From positions 1 through 49,857 of the forward strand of contig JBCCGE010000015.1 in NCBI GenBank assembly GCA_039029455.1: a stretch of DNA of 49,857 nucleotides, in the 5' to 3' direction. This stretch comes from JBCCGE01 sp039029455 (GTDB taxonomy: Bacteria; Pseudomonadota; Gammaproteobacteria; Arenicellales; Poriferihabitantaceae). The notes below the pieces were generated by a model, which had not been told where the DNA came from, ran no database searches, and was given only the letters and a program-made list of their open reading frames with translations. Position 1 is the stretch's first letter. The number at the start of each line of letters is the position of its first letter. Of the stretch, positions 8,087 to 16,337 are shown piece by piece. The position numbers and the translations under genes are program-made.

Positions 8087-9268
8087 ATGCACAGACCCCG
8101 ATACCACTGGCCAAATCGAGAACTGGATGAAGCCTATACGCTGCCGTCGCTTTATTACTATGCCCCCGCTGTGTATGAAGATGAGAAGTGGGCTATTTTC
8201 TATAAGTCCTGGAGGTTGGTGGCACATAGAAGTGAGCTGGCTAATCCAAAAGACTATGTTACCTGCGAGATTTTCGATCAGCATATCCTGGTGGTGCGAG
8301 GAGATGACGGCGTCCTAAGGGCGTTTTACAATGTCTGCCAGCATCGCGGCACCAAGCTGGTGCACGAGAGACGCGGCTCGGGACGCAAACTATTCGTCTG
8401 CGAGTACCACTCGTGGTCGTACAGCACCAAGGGAAAACTAATTGGAGCGCCGAGAACCGAACGTCTGAAAAATTTCAGTAAATCCGAGATTTGTCTTACC
8501 TCGCTGCGCGTTCAGGAATTTGCAGGATTCGTTTTTATCAATCTTGATCCAAACGCTAAACCCATGGAGGAAATGTACCCGGGTGCCGACGAATTAATAC
8601 TTAAGCACGCCCCGGATATGCATAATCTTCAGTTTGAATCCGAGCACGACTTCATCGCGCCTGTAAACTGGAAAGTAGTTATGGACAATAATATTGAGTC
8701 ATACCATCTCTCACTATCTGGGCCGGCTCATGTCGAACTGACATCAATGATTGATTTCGAGAAGTACATTCCGCGCACGTACGACAACTGGTGGGTTCTT
8801 CACGCCCCACATCGACCTGGACTGACTTCATTCTACGGTATCGAAGTTGGAGATCAGTCGTTTCAAACCGCGGATTACATCAACACGACACTGTTTCCAA
8901 ACGTCACCTTCTTCTGTGTGCCTTACGCCGACTATGTTGGGACGTTTTTGATGATTCCGCTGGAGCCAGAAAAAACGCTAGTGAGATTCACTTACTATGT
9001 GCCGGATCGGGAGGAAACCGAAATTACCCGGGCGGGGCGTGAATGGATGAACAATCAGCTTGGCCCGGAGGATGTTGATCTGAACCAGTGGGTTCAACAG
9101 GGTCTGAAGTCATTTGGATTTGATCAGGGCAGATACTTTATCGATCCTGAACGCAGCTGCGAAAGTGAGCACGCCGTACACTACTTTCATACGCTGGTTT
9201 TCGATGCCTTAAGTAAAAACGACCACGAAGCGCGGAACAAATTCTTGCGATCAATCTCAGTTCGGTGA
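8087..9268 (+). CDS. Rieske non-heme iron oxygenase, alpha subunit
   Basis: This 393-residue protein is the catalytic component of a Rieske oxygenase. The [2Fe-2S] ligands are C84-x-H86 (NVCQHRGTKL) and C105-x2-H108 (CEYHSWSY). The mononuclear iron site is in NWKVVMDNNIESYH with H207; the next histidine is H215, giving H-x7-H where many relatives have H-x4-H. E204 occupies the position that bridges the two metal centres in the carnitine/glycine-betaine type enzymes (CntA, GbcA). With a BetI-like regulator divergent and a betaine transporter in the window, a quaternary-amine substrate is plausible but unproven. The reductase partner is not in the window. No in-frame upstream start exists before a stop at 8063, so ATG 8087 is the start. 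Confidence 0.9.
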   Translation: MHRPRYHWPNRELDEAYTLPSLYYYAPAVYEDEKWAIFYKSWRLVAHRSELANPKDYVTCEIFDQHILVVRGDDGVLRAFYNVCQHRGTKLVHERRGSGRKLFVCEYHSWSYSTKGKLIGAPRTERLKNFSKSEICLTSLRVQEFAGFVFINLDPNAKPMEEMYPGADELILKHAPDMHNLQFESEHDFIAPVNWKVVMDNNIESYHLSLSGPAHVELTSMIDFEKYIPRTYDNWWVLHAPHRPGLTSFYGIEVGDQSFQTADYINTTLFPNVTFFCVPYADYVGTFLMIPLEPEKTLVRFTYYVPDREETEITRAGREWMNNQLGPEDVDLNQWVQQGLKSFGFDQGRYFIDPERSCESEHAVHYFHTLVFDALSKNDHEARNKFLRSISVR

Positions 9269-10443
9269 ATAAACGATTGAGTAATGAAACTATGTCCGCT
9301 ATTCCAGAAAGTGAACAACCAGAGTATCTGATAACGCTGGTGCACGGTACATTCGCACACAAGGCACCATGGGCCTGGGATTACCGGTCTGACTTCAGAT
9401 CGTATCTTCGGGAAAATCTACCGGGTAACGTCAAGTTTCGCTGTTGCGCATGGAGTGGTAGAAACCGAAACAGGGATCGGATTCACGCAGCAGAGCGATT
9501 GAAAAAAAGACTGGAGCGGCAGTCCAGGCTCTATCCAAATGCAAAAAAAATTGTCATTGGACACAGTCACGGCGGAAATGTCGCAATCAGAGCCGCCGCA
9601 GAATTCGATTCCGGTAGAAATTTGCTCGCCGTCGTCGGGATGAATACTCCGTGGATATGTGCAACACGTCGAAATACCCTTCAGCTTTCATTTTTTCTCG
9701 GCATATTTTCCTTCATTGCTTTGGAGTTATGGCTTTTGAGCAGGGCGTCTTTGACAACAGAACAAAGCTCCTGGTGGGTTCAGGCCTTGAGTGGGTTGGC
9801 GGTTGGTGCGGTATTGATGCTGGTTGCTTTTTTGGTTATTTACAAAGGAAGTGCCGTCTACAAGTGGATGATGGGGAAACGGGAAAAACTGATCAAAACA
9901 CTTCAACCTGCGCCTCTCCACAATACACCGGTTCTGTGCGTGTGGGGTGGAGACGATGAAGTCAGAAATGCGTTCACGGTTTTAGAAGCTGTCGAAAACA
10001 TCCCGTTTCTCCTGCTTCACTGGGTAGGATTAAGCGTTATCGCCATTTTGATTATTGCGGGTATAGAAATGGGCTATCTGCCGCAGCTGGTGGATTTCGT
10101 CACGAAGGAGATGGACGGGAGCTTTAACGTCTGGATGCAGGACAAATTTTTTGTTGTGGCATCTGCAACCATATATTTGACGCTGACTATGTATGCACTG
10201 ATCTTATTGATATATGTGGTCAATGTCGTTTTGCGATTGCTGCCCGTTGGAGTGGCTGTTGCCAATTTCTATCACAGCGCTTTTGTGCATCTTTCATTTA
10301 CCCTGGTTCCTGTTACTGCCAAACATACGGACTTCCGGGAAGTGGATACCAATCTGAACTTTTTGTCTCACAGCTCCGTTTATGAAGACGAAAAATCTCT
10401 GGAAGAGGTGTGTCGTTGGATTATTGCCAGAAGTAAAAATTAG
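9265..10443 (+). CDS. Membrane-anchored alpha/beta hydrolase
   Basis: This 392-residue protein has an alpha/beta-hydrolase core: oxyanion region LITLVHGTFAHKAPW, nucleophile elbow IGHSHGGNVA (G-x-S-x-G, Ser near residue 96), a probable acid in CVWGGDDEV and a probable histidine in NFLSHSSVYED near the C-terminus. Between these are four or five hydrophobic segments (LQLSFFLGIFSFIALELWLL, then ALSGLAVGAVLMLVAFLVIY, and others), so the fold is split by membrane helices, which is unusual. The GTG start at 9265 overlaps the Rieske stop (GTGA), indicating translational coupling; ATG 9292 is an alternative start. The substrate is unknown. Confidence 0.75.
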   Translation: MNKRLSNETMSAIPESEQPEYLITLVHGTFAHKAPWAWDYRSDFRSYLRENLPGNVKFRCCAWSGRNRNRDRIHAAERLKKRLERQSRLYPNAKKIVIGHSHGGNVAIRAAAEFDSGRNLLAVVGMNTPWICATRRNTLQLSFFLGIFSFIALELWLLSRASLTTEQSSWWVQALSGLAVGAVLMLVAFLVIYKGSAVYKWMMGKREKLIKTLQPAPLHNTPVLCVWGGDDEVRNAFTVLEAVENIPFLLLHWVGLSVIAILIIAGIEMGYLPQLVDFVTKEMDGSFNVWMQDKFFVVASATIYLTLTMYALILLIYVVNVVLRLLPVGVAVANFYHSAFVHLSFTLVPVTAKHTDFREVDTNLNFLSHSSVYEDEKSLEEVCRWIIARSKN

Positions 10444-10658
10444 TCCGTCTCGTCAAAGAACAGCGGCTCTCGGGAACTGCAGACTAATAATCACACTATT
10501 TCTGTGGCTGAAGAGATGATTCAAAACGCAGCTTCAATAACCTGTTCGGTATATGTTCGGCAGGCACAAACGAAGCGTGAGAGTCGCTACCTGCATATAC
10601 TCTGTTGGCGATCAGCAACTTGCGCTTTACCCGTGCTCCTTGTCGCAGGGGGTGATTG

Positions 10659-11168
10659 TCAGTAGGGCCGGTTATCATGACGTCCGTCGTACTTTTGCAC
10701 CGTGGACGGGTCGTGGCGAGGCGGTGCATGATTTTGGCGGTCCCAGCCCTGCATTCGGTCAAATGACAATACCTGGAGCAGTTCCAAATCTTCTTCGCTG
10801 GTGCACTCGAACCAGTAGGATGTATTGCGGGGAGTGACGATTCCCTCGCCGGGGCTGAATTCACCCACTACGCCGTTTTTGCCATGAAAACGTGCCTGTC
10901 CGGAAAGCACGAACCAGAATCCGTCAATATTGCTGTGGGAGTGAAGGCTTTCACCGCCCCCGTCACGCAGAACATGGACGGCCCCGCGTATATCGTCAGT
11001 GCGACCAAGAAGTACAAACTCCTTCGAACCTTTTTCCTCTTGCCCCGGTTTACGATATCTAAAGGTCTGAAATGCCTCGGAACTGTCGCTGGCTAAGGAC
11101 TTGTCCAAAAAAGTAACCAGTTTGAGTAAAGTGCGACGGACGGCAAGGATAAATGTGGATTTGGCCAT
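10659..11168 (-). CDS. Cupin domain-containing protein
   Basis: This is a 169-residue single-domain cupin. The first motif is in DGGGESLHSHSNIDGFWFVLSG (two histidines, then the glycine of the motif, about residues 70-90), and the second part EFSPGEGIVTPRNTSYWFE follows. It probably binds a divalent metal; whether it is an enzyme or a sugar/ligand-binding protein cannot be told. The N-terminus has a basic, hydrophobic stretch (STFILAVRRTLLKLVTFLD). It is convergent with the hydrolase gene, 215 bases apart. Confidence 0.75.
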   Translation of the reverse strand: MAKSTFILAVRRTLLKLVTFLDKSLASDSSEAFQTFRYRKPGQEEKGSKEFVLLGRTDDIRGAVHVLRDGGGESLHSHSNIDGFWFVLSGQARFHGKNGVVGEFSPGEGIVTPRNTSYWFECTSEEDLELLQVLSFDRMQGWDRQNHAPPRHDPSTVQKYDGRHDNRPY

Positions 11169-11420
11169 GATCGAATCTTAGTGCAACTGTCGGAACACGG
11201 TACCATTTAGGAGGTAACTGGAAGAAGTATAACCGTTGAGCAAGCGAATGGATTAATGGAATATCAGGAATCAAATATGGTAACGCGCGGGGAAGCTGAT
11301 ATTCAAAACTGAAGTACGTTGTTCTAAAAGATGACCGGGAACACCACAAGAACGGATCCTGAAACCGGACGATTACTGGTCCTGTGGGTTGAAACGAAAC
11401 GTGCCTTTATATGGGCGTGG

Positions 11421-11966
11421 CTAAACAGCCTGGAAGTTTTCCGCCGTTATTCTGGTAACTGGGTTGGTCACTCGCGTCAGGTCGTAGGACAGTGTTCGTG
11501 GTGTGCCGTTGATGCCGAATACATCTGAATTGAGCGAGACGGATGTGTCAATGGGGCCGCCGCAAGGATTGGAATCACTTGCCGTTGAACCGGAACGTTC
11601 TACAACAATGAAGGGGCCATTGGCGTTTTGCCCTGCTGTGATGCGAACGAAATTCATCGCCAGGCCCGGATCTGGAATCGGGCCAGTGATTGTTACTGGG
11701 AAAGGGCCGCCCGGAGCATTGTCATCGTTTATTTCAAGTCGGTAAAACTCGGAAGGTCTGGATGACCCGCACGCGCCTGATTGTGCAGAAGATATTGAAG
11801 TCACCTCAGATGGAGCCGGGGTTGTTGTTTCGTCAGGTAAAGTACTCTGGGCATGAAGTGGCAGCACAACTGAATCTATGACCGGCTTGCTCCAATTTGC
11901 CGGCAAAGCATACATTGGTGATACACCCGCCATTACTTTCAGCACTTTTCGTTTCGAAACATTCAT
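11421..11966 (-). CDS. Exported protein with twin-motif LPANWSKPVID / VVLPLHAQ leader
   Basis: I do not recognise a function. The 181-residue product starts MNVSKRKVLKVMAGVSPMYALPANWSKPVIDSVVLPLHAQ: a basic start, a hydrophobic stretch and an ending in AHAQ-like LHAQ, probably a cleavable export leader of about 40 residues. Leaders with W-x-KPVV-x-SVxLPAHAQ endings occur on many small exported proteins of marine gammaproteobacteria. The mature part is rich in Ser, Thr and Asn and contains two cysteines in SGACGSS and SNPCGGP that may form a disulphide. It is probably a small beta-rich periplasmic or surface protein. Confidence 0.6.
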   Translation of the reverse strand: MNVSKRKVLKVMAGVSPMYALPANWSKPVIDSVVLPLHAQSTLPDETTTPAPSEVTSISSAQSGACGSSRPSEFYRLEINDDNAPGGPFPVTITGPIPDPGLAMNFVRITAGQNANGPFIVVERSGSTASDSNPCGGPIDTSVSLNSDVFGINGTPRTLSYDLTRVTNPVTRITAENFQAV

Positions 11967-12268
11967 AGTCTGCCCTCATCCGATTTTTTCTGTTATGCGT
12001 TTAAATTACGCATCAAAGGTTTAGGGCATTCTAACTGCTCATGGGCCAAAAACCTAAGTCTTCCCACAGTACTTGTAAGTTGTCCTGAAAGGAGTCAACT
12101 TTGGATTCATCTTCCAGTTCAGATTCAACTGTACAAGTTATTTGTGTTTCCCGAAAGGCTTTATTGCAGAAATGCAGTCCTGCAAGGTTCCAAAATGTAG
12201 CGAAATCACGGAAAGACGCCTGGCGTTCAAAGCGTCTTTCCGCGGCAGAGGTTAGTGGTGTGATATGA
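11967..12268. other. 302-base intergenic region
   Basis: This stretch separates the exported-protein gene from the YHS gene, both on the minus strand. It contains the hairpin at 12209-12242. A minus-strand open frame of 83 codons (12031-12282) crosses it, but it runs through the hairpin, overlaps the YHS stop and has no recognisable product, so I do not call it a gene. Confidence 0.6.
12209..12242 (-). terminator. Hairpin downstream of the YHS gene, terminator-like
   Basis: The 11-bp perfect arms CGGAAAGACGC (12209-12219) and GCGTCTTTCCG (12232-12242) surround a 12-base loop, about 27 bases past the YHS stop codon. There is only a weak T-run after it on the minus strand, so it may be a factor-dependent terminator or a 3' end stabiliser. 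Confidence 0.6.
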
Positions 12269-12703
12269 CTAGTATGGCGCAATCTTTATCCAGTTATCAT
12301 TACCCTGAGCAATGTGATTTGGGATGTCGGCGCGCCATTTTTTCTGTGCACCTTCATGCACTTTTATATAGAGCTTGCCGTCCTCTATCTGCCAAACCTG
12401 TGGGTCACCAGGCCGCTTGTAGTTCTGAGAGGCTGCCCAGGCGCAGTACCCATCATACTGTGGAGCATAGGCCAGCGGGTCGCTCTTGAACGTGTCTCGG
12501 TTTTCTTCTGAAGAGAAGTACCAGACAGCGCCGTTCCAGAAATGATGAAACTTTGCGCGCCCCTGTACCGGTTTGCCATCCGTGAAATAGGATACCGTGT
12601 CGTACCCTCCGATTGCTGTCGCCAGTTGGTTGGTTGCATTTGCGTTGAGCATCGACAATGCTGCGACAAGTGGAACGATTGATACGATAAGACGTTTAAG
12701 CAT
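12269..12703 (-). CDS. Exported YHS-domain protein
   Basis: This is a 144-residue protein with a Sec signal peptide (MLKRLIVSIVPLVAALSMLNANA, cleavage near residue 23) and a YHS-like domain: GGYDTVSYFTDGKPVQG, FHHFWNGAVWYFSSEENRDTFKSDPLAYAPQYDGYCAWA. Periplasmic YHS proteins are often linked to metal handling, commonly copper, but the role is not settled. Upstream there are 11-bp direct repeats typical of an OmpR-class response regulator, and the adjacent two-component genes lie on the same strand just upstream, suggesting that this gene is their target. Confidence 0.8.
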   Translation of the reverse strand: MLKRLIVSIVPLVAALSMLNANATNQLATAIGGYDTVSYFTDGKPVQGRAKFHHFWNGAVWYFSSEENRDTFKSDPLAYAPQYDGYCAWAASQNYKRPGDPQVWQIEDGKLYIKVHEGAQKKWRADIPNHIAQGNDNWIKIAPY

Positions 12704-12769
12704 CTTTCAGTGACCTCGGTTAGTGTGTTATTGAGGCTAAAGATGTTAGATAAATGTCATTAATTGAGT

Positions 12770-12802
12770 GTAAAGATTTGATAAAGATTGTGTAAAGAAA
12801 GT
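12770..12802 (-). promoter_or_regulatory. Three tandem 11-bp direct repeats, probable response-regulator box for the YHS gene
   Basis: On the plus strand the repeats are GTAAAGATTTG (12770-12780), ATAAAGATTGT (12781-12791) and GTAAAGAAAGT (12792-12802). A weaker copy, CTAAAGATGTT, lies at 12737-12747, exactly three repeat units away. Direct repeats in 11-bp phase are the usual recognition pattern of OmpR/PhoB-class regulators. They sit upstream of the YHS gene, whose start is at 12703, and immediately behind the histidine kinase gene. Confidence 0.65.
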
Positions 12803-12820
12803 GCGACAGGTCAATGATGG

Positions 12821-13894
12821 TTAGTCAGCCAGGTCGGGAATCGTCAGCCAGACAGAGAATTTTCCATTGTCAAAGTTAGCGCCCACTGAACCACCATGGG
12901 CATCGACCAGTTTCTTCACAATTGCGAGCCCAATTCCTGCGCCACCGCTGTTTCTTGAGCGTGACTTTTCGCTTCTGTAGAACCGTTCGAATATCAGGGG
13001 CAGATCACGCGGAAGAATTGTTTCAGATCGATTGGAGAAGCGCAGTAAAAGCCTTCCGGGCAAACGTTCGCCCTCTATCAGTATTTCCTCGTCAGCAGGA
13101 GAATACTGGCATGCGTTTTGAATGAGATTGTTCAGAATTACCTGTATGTTGCCGCCATTAGAAAGTACACGCGGAGTGTTGTCAGGCAGATCAACTACCG
13201 TGGTCAGATTTTTCGAATCCAGATGATACGCGCAGTCTTCCAGCGCTGTAGAGATAGCCTCGGATATATCCAGTGAGTCGCTGTTTAAATGGAACTCAGC
13301 GGCATCGGCACGTGAAAGATCAAGAAGACTCTCGACCAGATTCGCGAGTCTCAGGGTTTCCTTCTCCAGCACTTTCAGGCTCGCGTCGCTCGGCGAAATA
13401 ATCTGATCACGAAGACCCTCTACGTATCCCCTGATATTGGTCACAGGTGTTCGCAATTCATGCGCCACATCCACCACCATGTTTTCTCGAAGCTGCTCAA
13501 ATCTGTTTAGCTGATCGGCCATCCGATTGAAGGCGCCCGCCAGGTCACCCAATTCATCCTTTGACAAAGTGCGGGCTCTGGCGTCCCTGTCGCCTGCGCT
13601 CATTTTCCCAATTGCTGTCGAAACTTCTTTCAGAGGTCGCAACACTCGATTGCTCAGCGCATAGCTGACGACGATAGCCAATAAAATTGCGACTGCGCTG
13701 GCGCCGGCCAGGTAGGTGTGCACTGAGTCCAGAAACATACCGTGAATCTCATTCGGAGCAATTTGGTATTGATCCATGAGCTCGGTGAAATAGTCGGCTG
13801 CCAGATAATCTATAGATAACCAGATGACCCCGATTACCAGTCCGATAACCGGGAAGTTCAATGCCATAACTTTCCAGATTAGACGCTGACGCAT
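12821..13894 (-). CDS. Two-component sensor histidine kinase, HAMP type
   Basis: This is a 357-residue inner-membrane sensor kinase. Two membrane helices (about residues 12-32 and 63-82) flank a short, roughly 30-residue periplasmic loop. A HAMP linker follows (NRVLRPLKEVSTAIGKMSAGD). The phosphorylated H145 lies in VVDVAHELRTPVTNIRGYVEG. The ATP-binding part has the N-box NNLIQNACQYSP and the G-box GGAGIGLAIVKKLVDAHGGSV. The overall arrangement resembles BaeS. The start ATG at 13894 lies 3 bases after the stop of the response regulator, so the two are co-transcribed. The short sensor loop suggests sensing in or near the membrane. Confidence 0.92.
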   Translation of the reverse strand: MRQRLIWKVMALNFPVIGLVIGVIWLSIDYLAADYFTELMDQYQIAPNEIHGMFLDSVHTYLAGASAVAILLAIVVSYALSNRVLRPLKEVSTAIGKMSAGDRDARARTLSKDELGDLAGAFNRMADQLNRFEQLRENMVVDVAHELRTPVTNIRGYVEGLRDQIISPSDASLKVLEKETLRLANLVESLLDLSRADAAEFHLNSDSLDISEAISTALEDCAYHLDSKNLTTVVDLPDNTPRVLSNGGNIQVILNNLIQNACQYSPADEEILIEGERLPGRLLLRFSNRSETILPRDLPLIFERFYRSEKSRSRNSGGAGIGLAIVKKLVDAHGGSVGANFDNGKFSVWLTIPDLAD

Positions 13895-13897
13895 GCT

Positions 13898-14581
13898 CTA
13901 TTTTCCCAGTCGGTAGCCCACACCGCGCACTGTAGTGATAATCTGTGCCGAGCTCGATACAGACTCGAGCTTCTGACGAATGCTCGCAACGTGAACATCG
14001 ACAACGCGATCAATGACGACCTGTTGCCCTGAATGCAGATGATCGAGAAGTTCTGAGCGCGTAAATGCGCGCCCAGGGTGTCTGAGCAGTGTGCTAAGCA
14101 AGGTGAATTCTGATGTCGTCAGTTCCACGATAGTGCCCGAAAGCGTAACTGTTCGATTAAGCGTATCAAGCTCCAGGTCGCCGTGAGTCATCACCTCGGC
14201 AGATGGTTCCTGATTTCTCTGTGAGCGACGCAAAATTGCGTTTACTCTGGCCACAACTTCTCGGGGACTAAACGGTTTTACGACGTAATCATCTGCCCCC
14301 AAATTCAGACCCAGAATCCGATCCGCTTCTTCCTGCCTGGCCGAGAGAATGAGGATAGGAACATCTGAAGTCGATCGTAATTCTTCACACACGTCCCAAC
14401 CGGGTTTGCCGGGCATCATCAGATCCAGAACCACTATGGATAAGCGCCGGCTTCTGGCAACCTGGAGTGCGTCGATTCCGTTGGCTGCTCGCAATGTTTC
14501 GAAGCCGGCATTGGTAAAATACCGAATGAGAAGGGCGGAGGTGTGATCATCGTCTTCCGCAATTAAAATCGACGGTTCCAT
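13898..14581 (-). CDS. OmpR-family response regulator
   Basis: This is a DNA-binding response regulator. The receiver domain has the acidic pocket IAEDDD, phospho-acceptor D53 in VVLDLMMPG and the conserved K of YVVKPF. The winged-helix effector domain ends with VVDVHVASIRQKLE and ITTVRGVGYRLG. I chose ATG 14581 (MEPSILIAEDDD) because the receiver domain starts there; an in-frame start at 14656 would add 25 residues unlike the family. It forms an operon with the kinase. Direct repeats in front of the neighbouring YHS gene are a likely binding site. Confidence 0.9.
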   Translation of the reverse strand: MEPSILIAEDDDHTSALLIRYFTNAGFETLRAANGIDALQVARSRRLSIVVLDLMMPGKPGWDVCEELRSTSDVPILILSARQEEADRILGLNLGADDYVVKPFSPREVVARVNAILRRSQRNQEPSAEVMTHGDLELDTLNRTVTLSGTIVELTTSEFTLLSTLLRHPGRAFTRSELLDHLHSGQQVVIDRVVDVHVASIRQKLESVSSSAQIITTVRGVGYRLGK

Positions 14582-14749
14582 AGCAAGCTTAGAAGCAGAT
14601 ACGGAAAAGAGGTTCCCCGGTCGGGCAGAAATGCAGTAGAAGCCCGTTCCTACCAAGCATTACAGACCTTGATTCCTCGAGATTTTAAAGGTTGACAGCC
14701 GAGACCTGGTGTTGATCCTCCGCAGCAATGCGGCAGGAGGATTTACAGT

Positions 14750-15454
14750 CTAACAACAGCGTGATCCTGATTCGCGCGGATCACACAATTCATTGGTGCA
14801 ATCACGGCCCGAACCCAGGAAGGTCTCATCGGACAAATAAAAACTCGAGAATGCGTCTTCAAAGTTTTCAGGTACGGATCTGGCGGCCAATCCGGTATTA
14901 AGTAGAGCGACCTGCCAGGCTTTTACTCTCGGATATTCACCAACGAAATCGTAGCAGGATCGCCTTTTGATGATATCCGCTCGATGCAGCAGCGGTAGCC
15001 AGGCCAGATCCACATTACTCAGACTTTTACCTTTAAAAAATGGACCGTCACCAAGCTGTTTTTCGGCTTTTTCGAAAGCCTTCGCCAGTTTGCCGGCTCG
15101 CTCTTGCAGAGTCTTCTTGTCCGCGCTTCGCTGTGCACTGCACTGGACCAGATAATGTTTAGAGCCCTGATAGCTCCAGGCCCGATCGATTGCGCGTTGC
15201 TCAGGTGATATGTCCGAATCCAGTGGAGGGTATATTTCGTCAAGATACTCTGCGATAGCATCGGATTCAAATAGTGCCTGTCCAGACTCGGAAATAAGAA
15301 CCGGCACCTGTCCCGTAGGCGAGATTTCCAAAAACCAATCGGGTTTGTCTCGAAGACTGATGTAGTCGATTTTGTAGGGAATCTCCTTTGCTTCCAGGAT
15401 TGCCGTTACCCGTTGTACGAAAGGGCAGATGTTGAAACTGATGACTTTGATCAT
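14750..15454 (-). CDS. Glutathione S-transferase family protein with cysteine-rich C-terminal tail
   Basis: This is a 234-residue GST. The N-terminal thioredoxin-like domain has C11-P-F as active-site motif and the glutathione-binding block SPTGQVPVLISESGQALFESDAIAEYLDE. An all-helical C-terminal domain follows (about residues 80-205). The last 20 residues carry an unusual tail with four cysteines (DCTNELCDPRESGSRCC). The gene is 66 bases downstream of an ECF sigma factor gene on the same strand, whose product also has a cysteine-rich tail. A CPF GST may act as a thiol transferase rather than a conjugating enzyme. Confidence 0.85.
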   Translation of the reverse strand: MIKVISFNICPFVQRVTAILEAKEIPYKIDYISLRDKPDWFLEISPTGQVPVLISESGQALFESDAIAEYLDEIYPPLDSDISPEQRAIDRAWSYQGSKHYLVQCSAQRSADKKTLQERAGKLAKAFEKAEKQLGDGPFFKGKSLSNVDLAWLPLLHRADIIKRRSCYDFVGEYPRVKAWQVALLNTGLAARSVPENFEDAFSSFYLSDETFLGSGRDCTNELCDPRESGSRCC

Positions 15455-15520
15455 TTTGGATGCCTCAAGATGTAAATGGATATTCCTGAGACGTACCAGT
15501 GGTAAAAAAGACGAAAAAAT

Positions 15521-16066
15521 TCAGCATTTTTTACATTTTCGATGCTTTTGATCGTAGTCCGTAATGCTCCCCTTTTGGTTCAGAGAAAAATGGCAACAAT
15601 CCAAATATAAGTTCCGTAACTGCGTCCGGGCTTTCTGGACACGTGACTTTAGCGTGGAGTAGCTGATGTTTTTTTCTTCTGCGCAGGCTTTTTGGGACTG
15701 TCCATTGATGTCAATCGCCAAAATTAATTTTGCCGACTCTTTGGGCAGCGCGGAAACAAATACGGTCAAGCAGTCAGACAATTCGCGGAATACATCACGT
15801 TCGTTCCCGGCTTGCCATAATTCTGCTACTTCCAGATCGTGTTCTCTGCGCTGTTTGCGGTAGTGGTCGATGATCGCGTTTTTAGCGACCTGGAAGAGCC
15901 AGGATCTGACACTTGATGCGGATTTGATACTGCCGTGTTTTTCATAAAGTCTGACCAGTATCAACTGGAGTAAATCGTCAACTTCGTCGGGGTCTGAAAC
16001 GCGCGCTTGGATAAAACGTCGTAAAGTGCTTTGGTGCTCGGCCCAGATTTTTTCAAAGTCAGCCAT
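15521..16066 (-). CDS. ECF RNA polymerase sigma factor, SigZ-like
   Basis: This is a 181-residue extracytoplasmic-function sigma factor. Region 2 is visible as FIQARVSDPDEVDDLLQLILVRLYEK and SVRSWLFQVAKNAIIDHYRKQRRE. Region 4 is LPKESAKLILAIDINGQSQK with LKSRVQKARTQLRNLY. The C-terminal tail CCHFSLNQKGSITDYDQKHRKCKKC has five residues able to bind metal or form disulphides and resembles the tail of SigZ. No anti-sigma factor gene is adjacent, so the tail may itself be the sensor. The GST gene follows 66 bases downstream. Confidence 0.88.
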   Translation of the reverse strand: MADFEKIWAEHQSTLRRFIQARVSDPDEVDDLLQLILVRLYEKHGSIKSASSVRSWLFQVAKNAIIDHYRKQRREHDLEVAELWQAGNERDVFRELSDCLTVFVSALPKESAKLILAIDINGQSQKACAEEKNISYSTLKSRVQKARTQLRNLYLDCCHFSLNQKGSITDYDQKHRKCKKC

Positions 16067-16337
16067 GAGTTTTGCCTGGTGACGGTGAAACGATTCTATA
16101 AATCCGGACCGTCAGCATAGATTTCCGTTTTCGTTAACGTAAGTATGTGACCCCAAATCTGGTGAGGCATTCAGTGCAGTCCTGTTCTCTATAACAATCT
16201 GACGACGTTCACAATAATCGGATAAATGTCAAAATCGAATGATCGAACACTCACTACTATAGACTGCCTATCAGAATCGTGCAGCTCATTTTGTACGGAT
16301 GAACAGTAGAAGAAACGCGTTGCTGAGCGTGAGCGAT

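Noticed and set aside
12031..12282. Minus-strand open frame of 83 codons between the exported-protein and YHS genes
   Set aside because: It runs through a perfect 11-bp hairpin, overlaps the end of the YHS gene and has no recognisable motif or ribosome binding site.
14710..14738. Imperfect hairpin behind the GST gene
   Set aside because: The stem has a bulge and no T-run on the minus strand, so I do not call a terminator.
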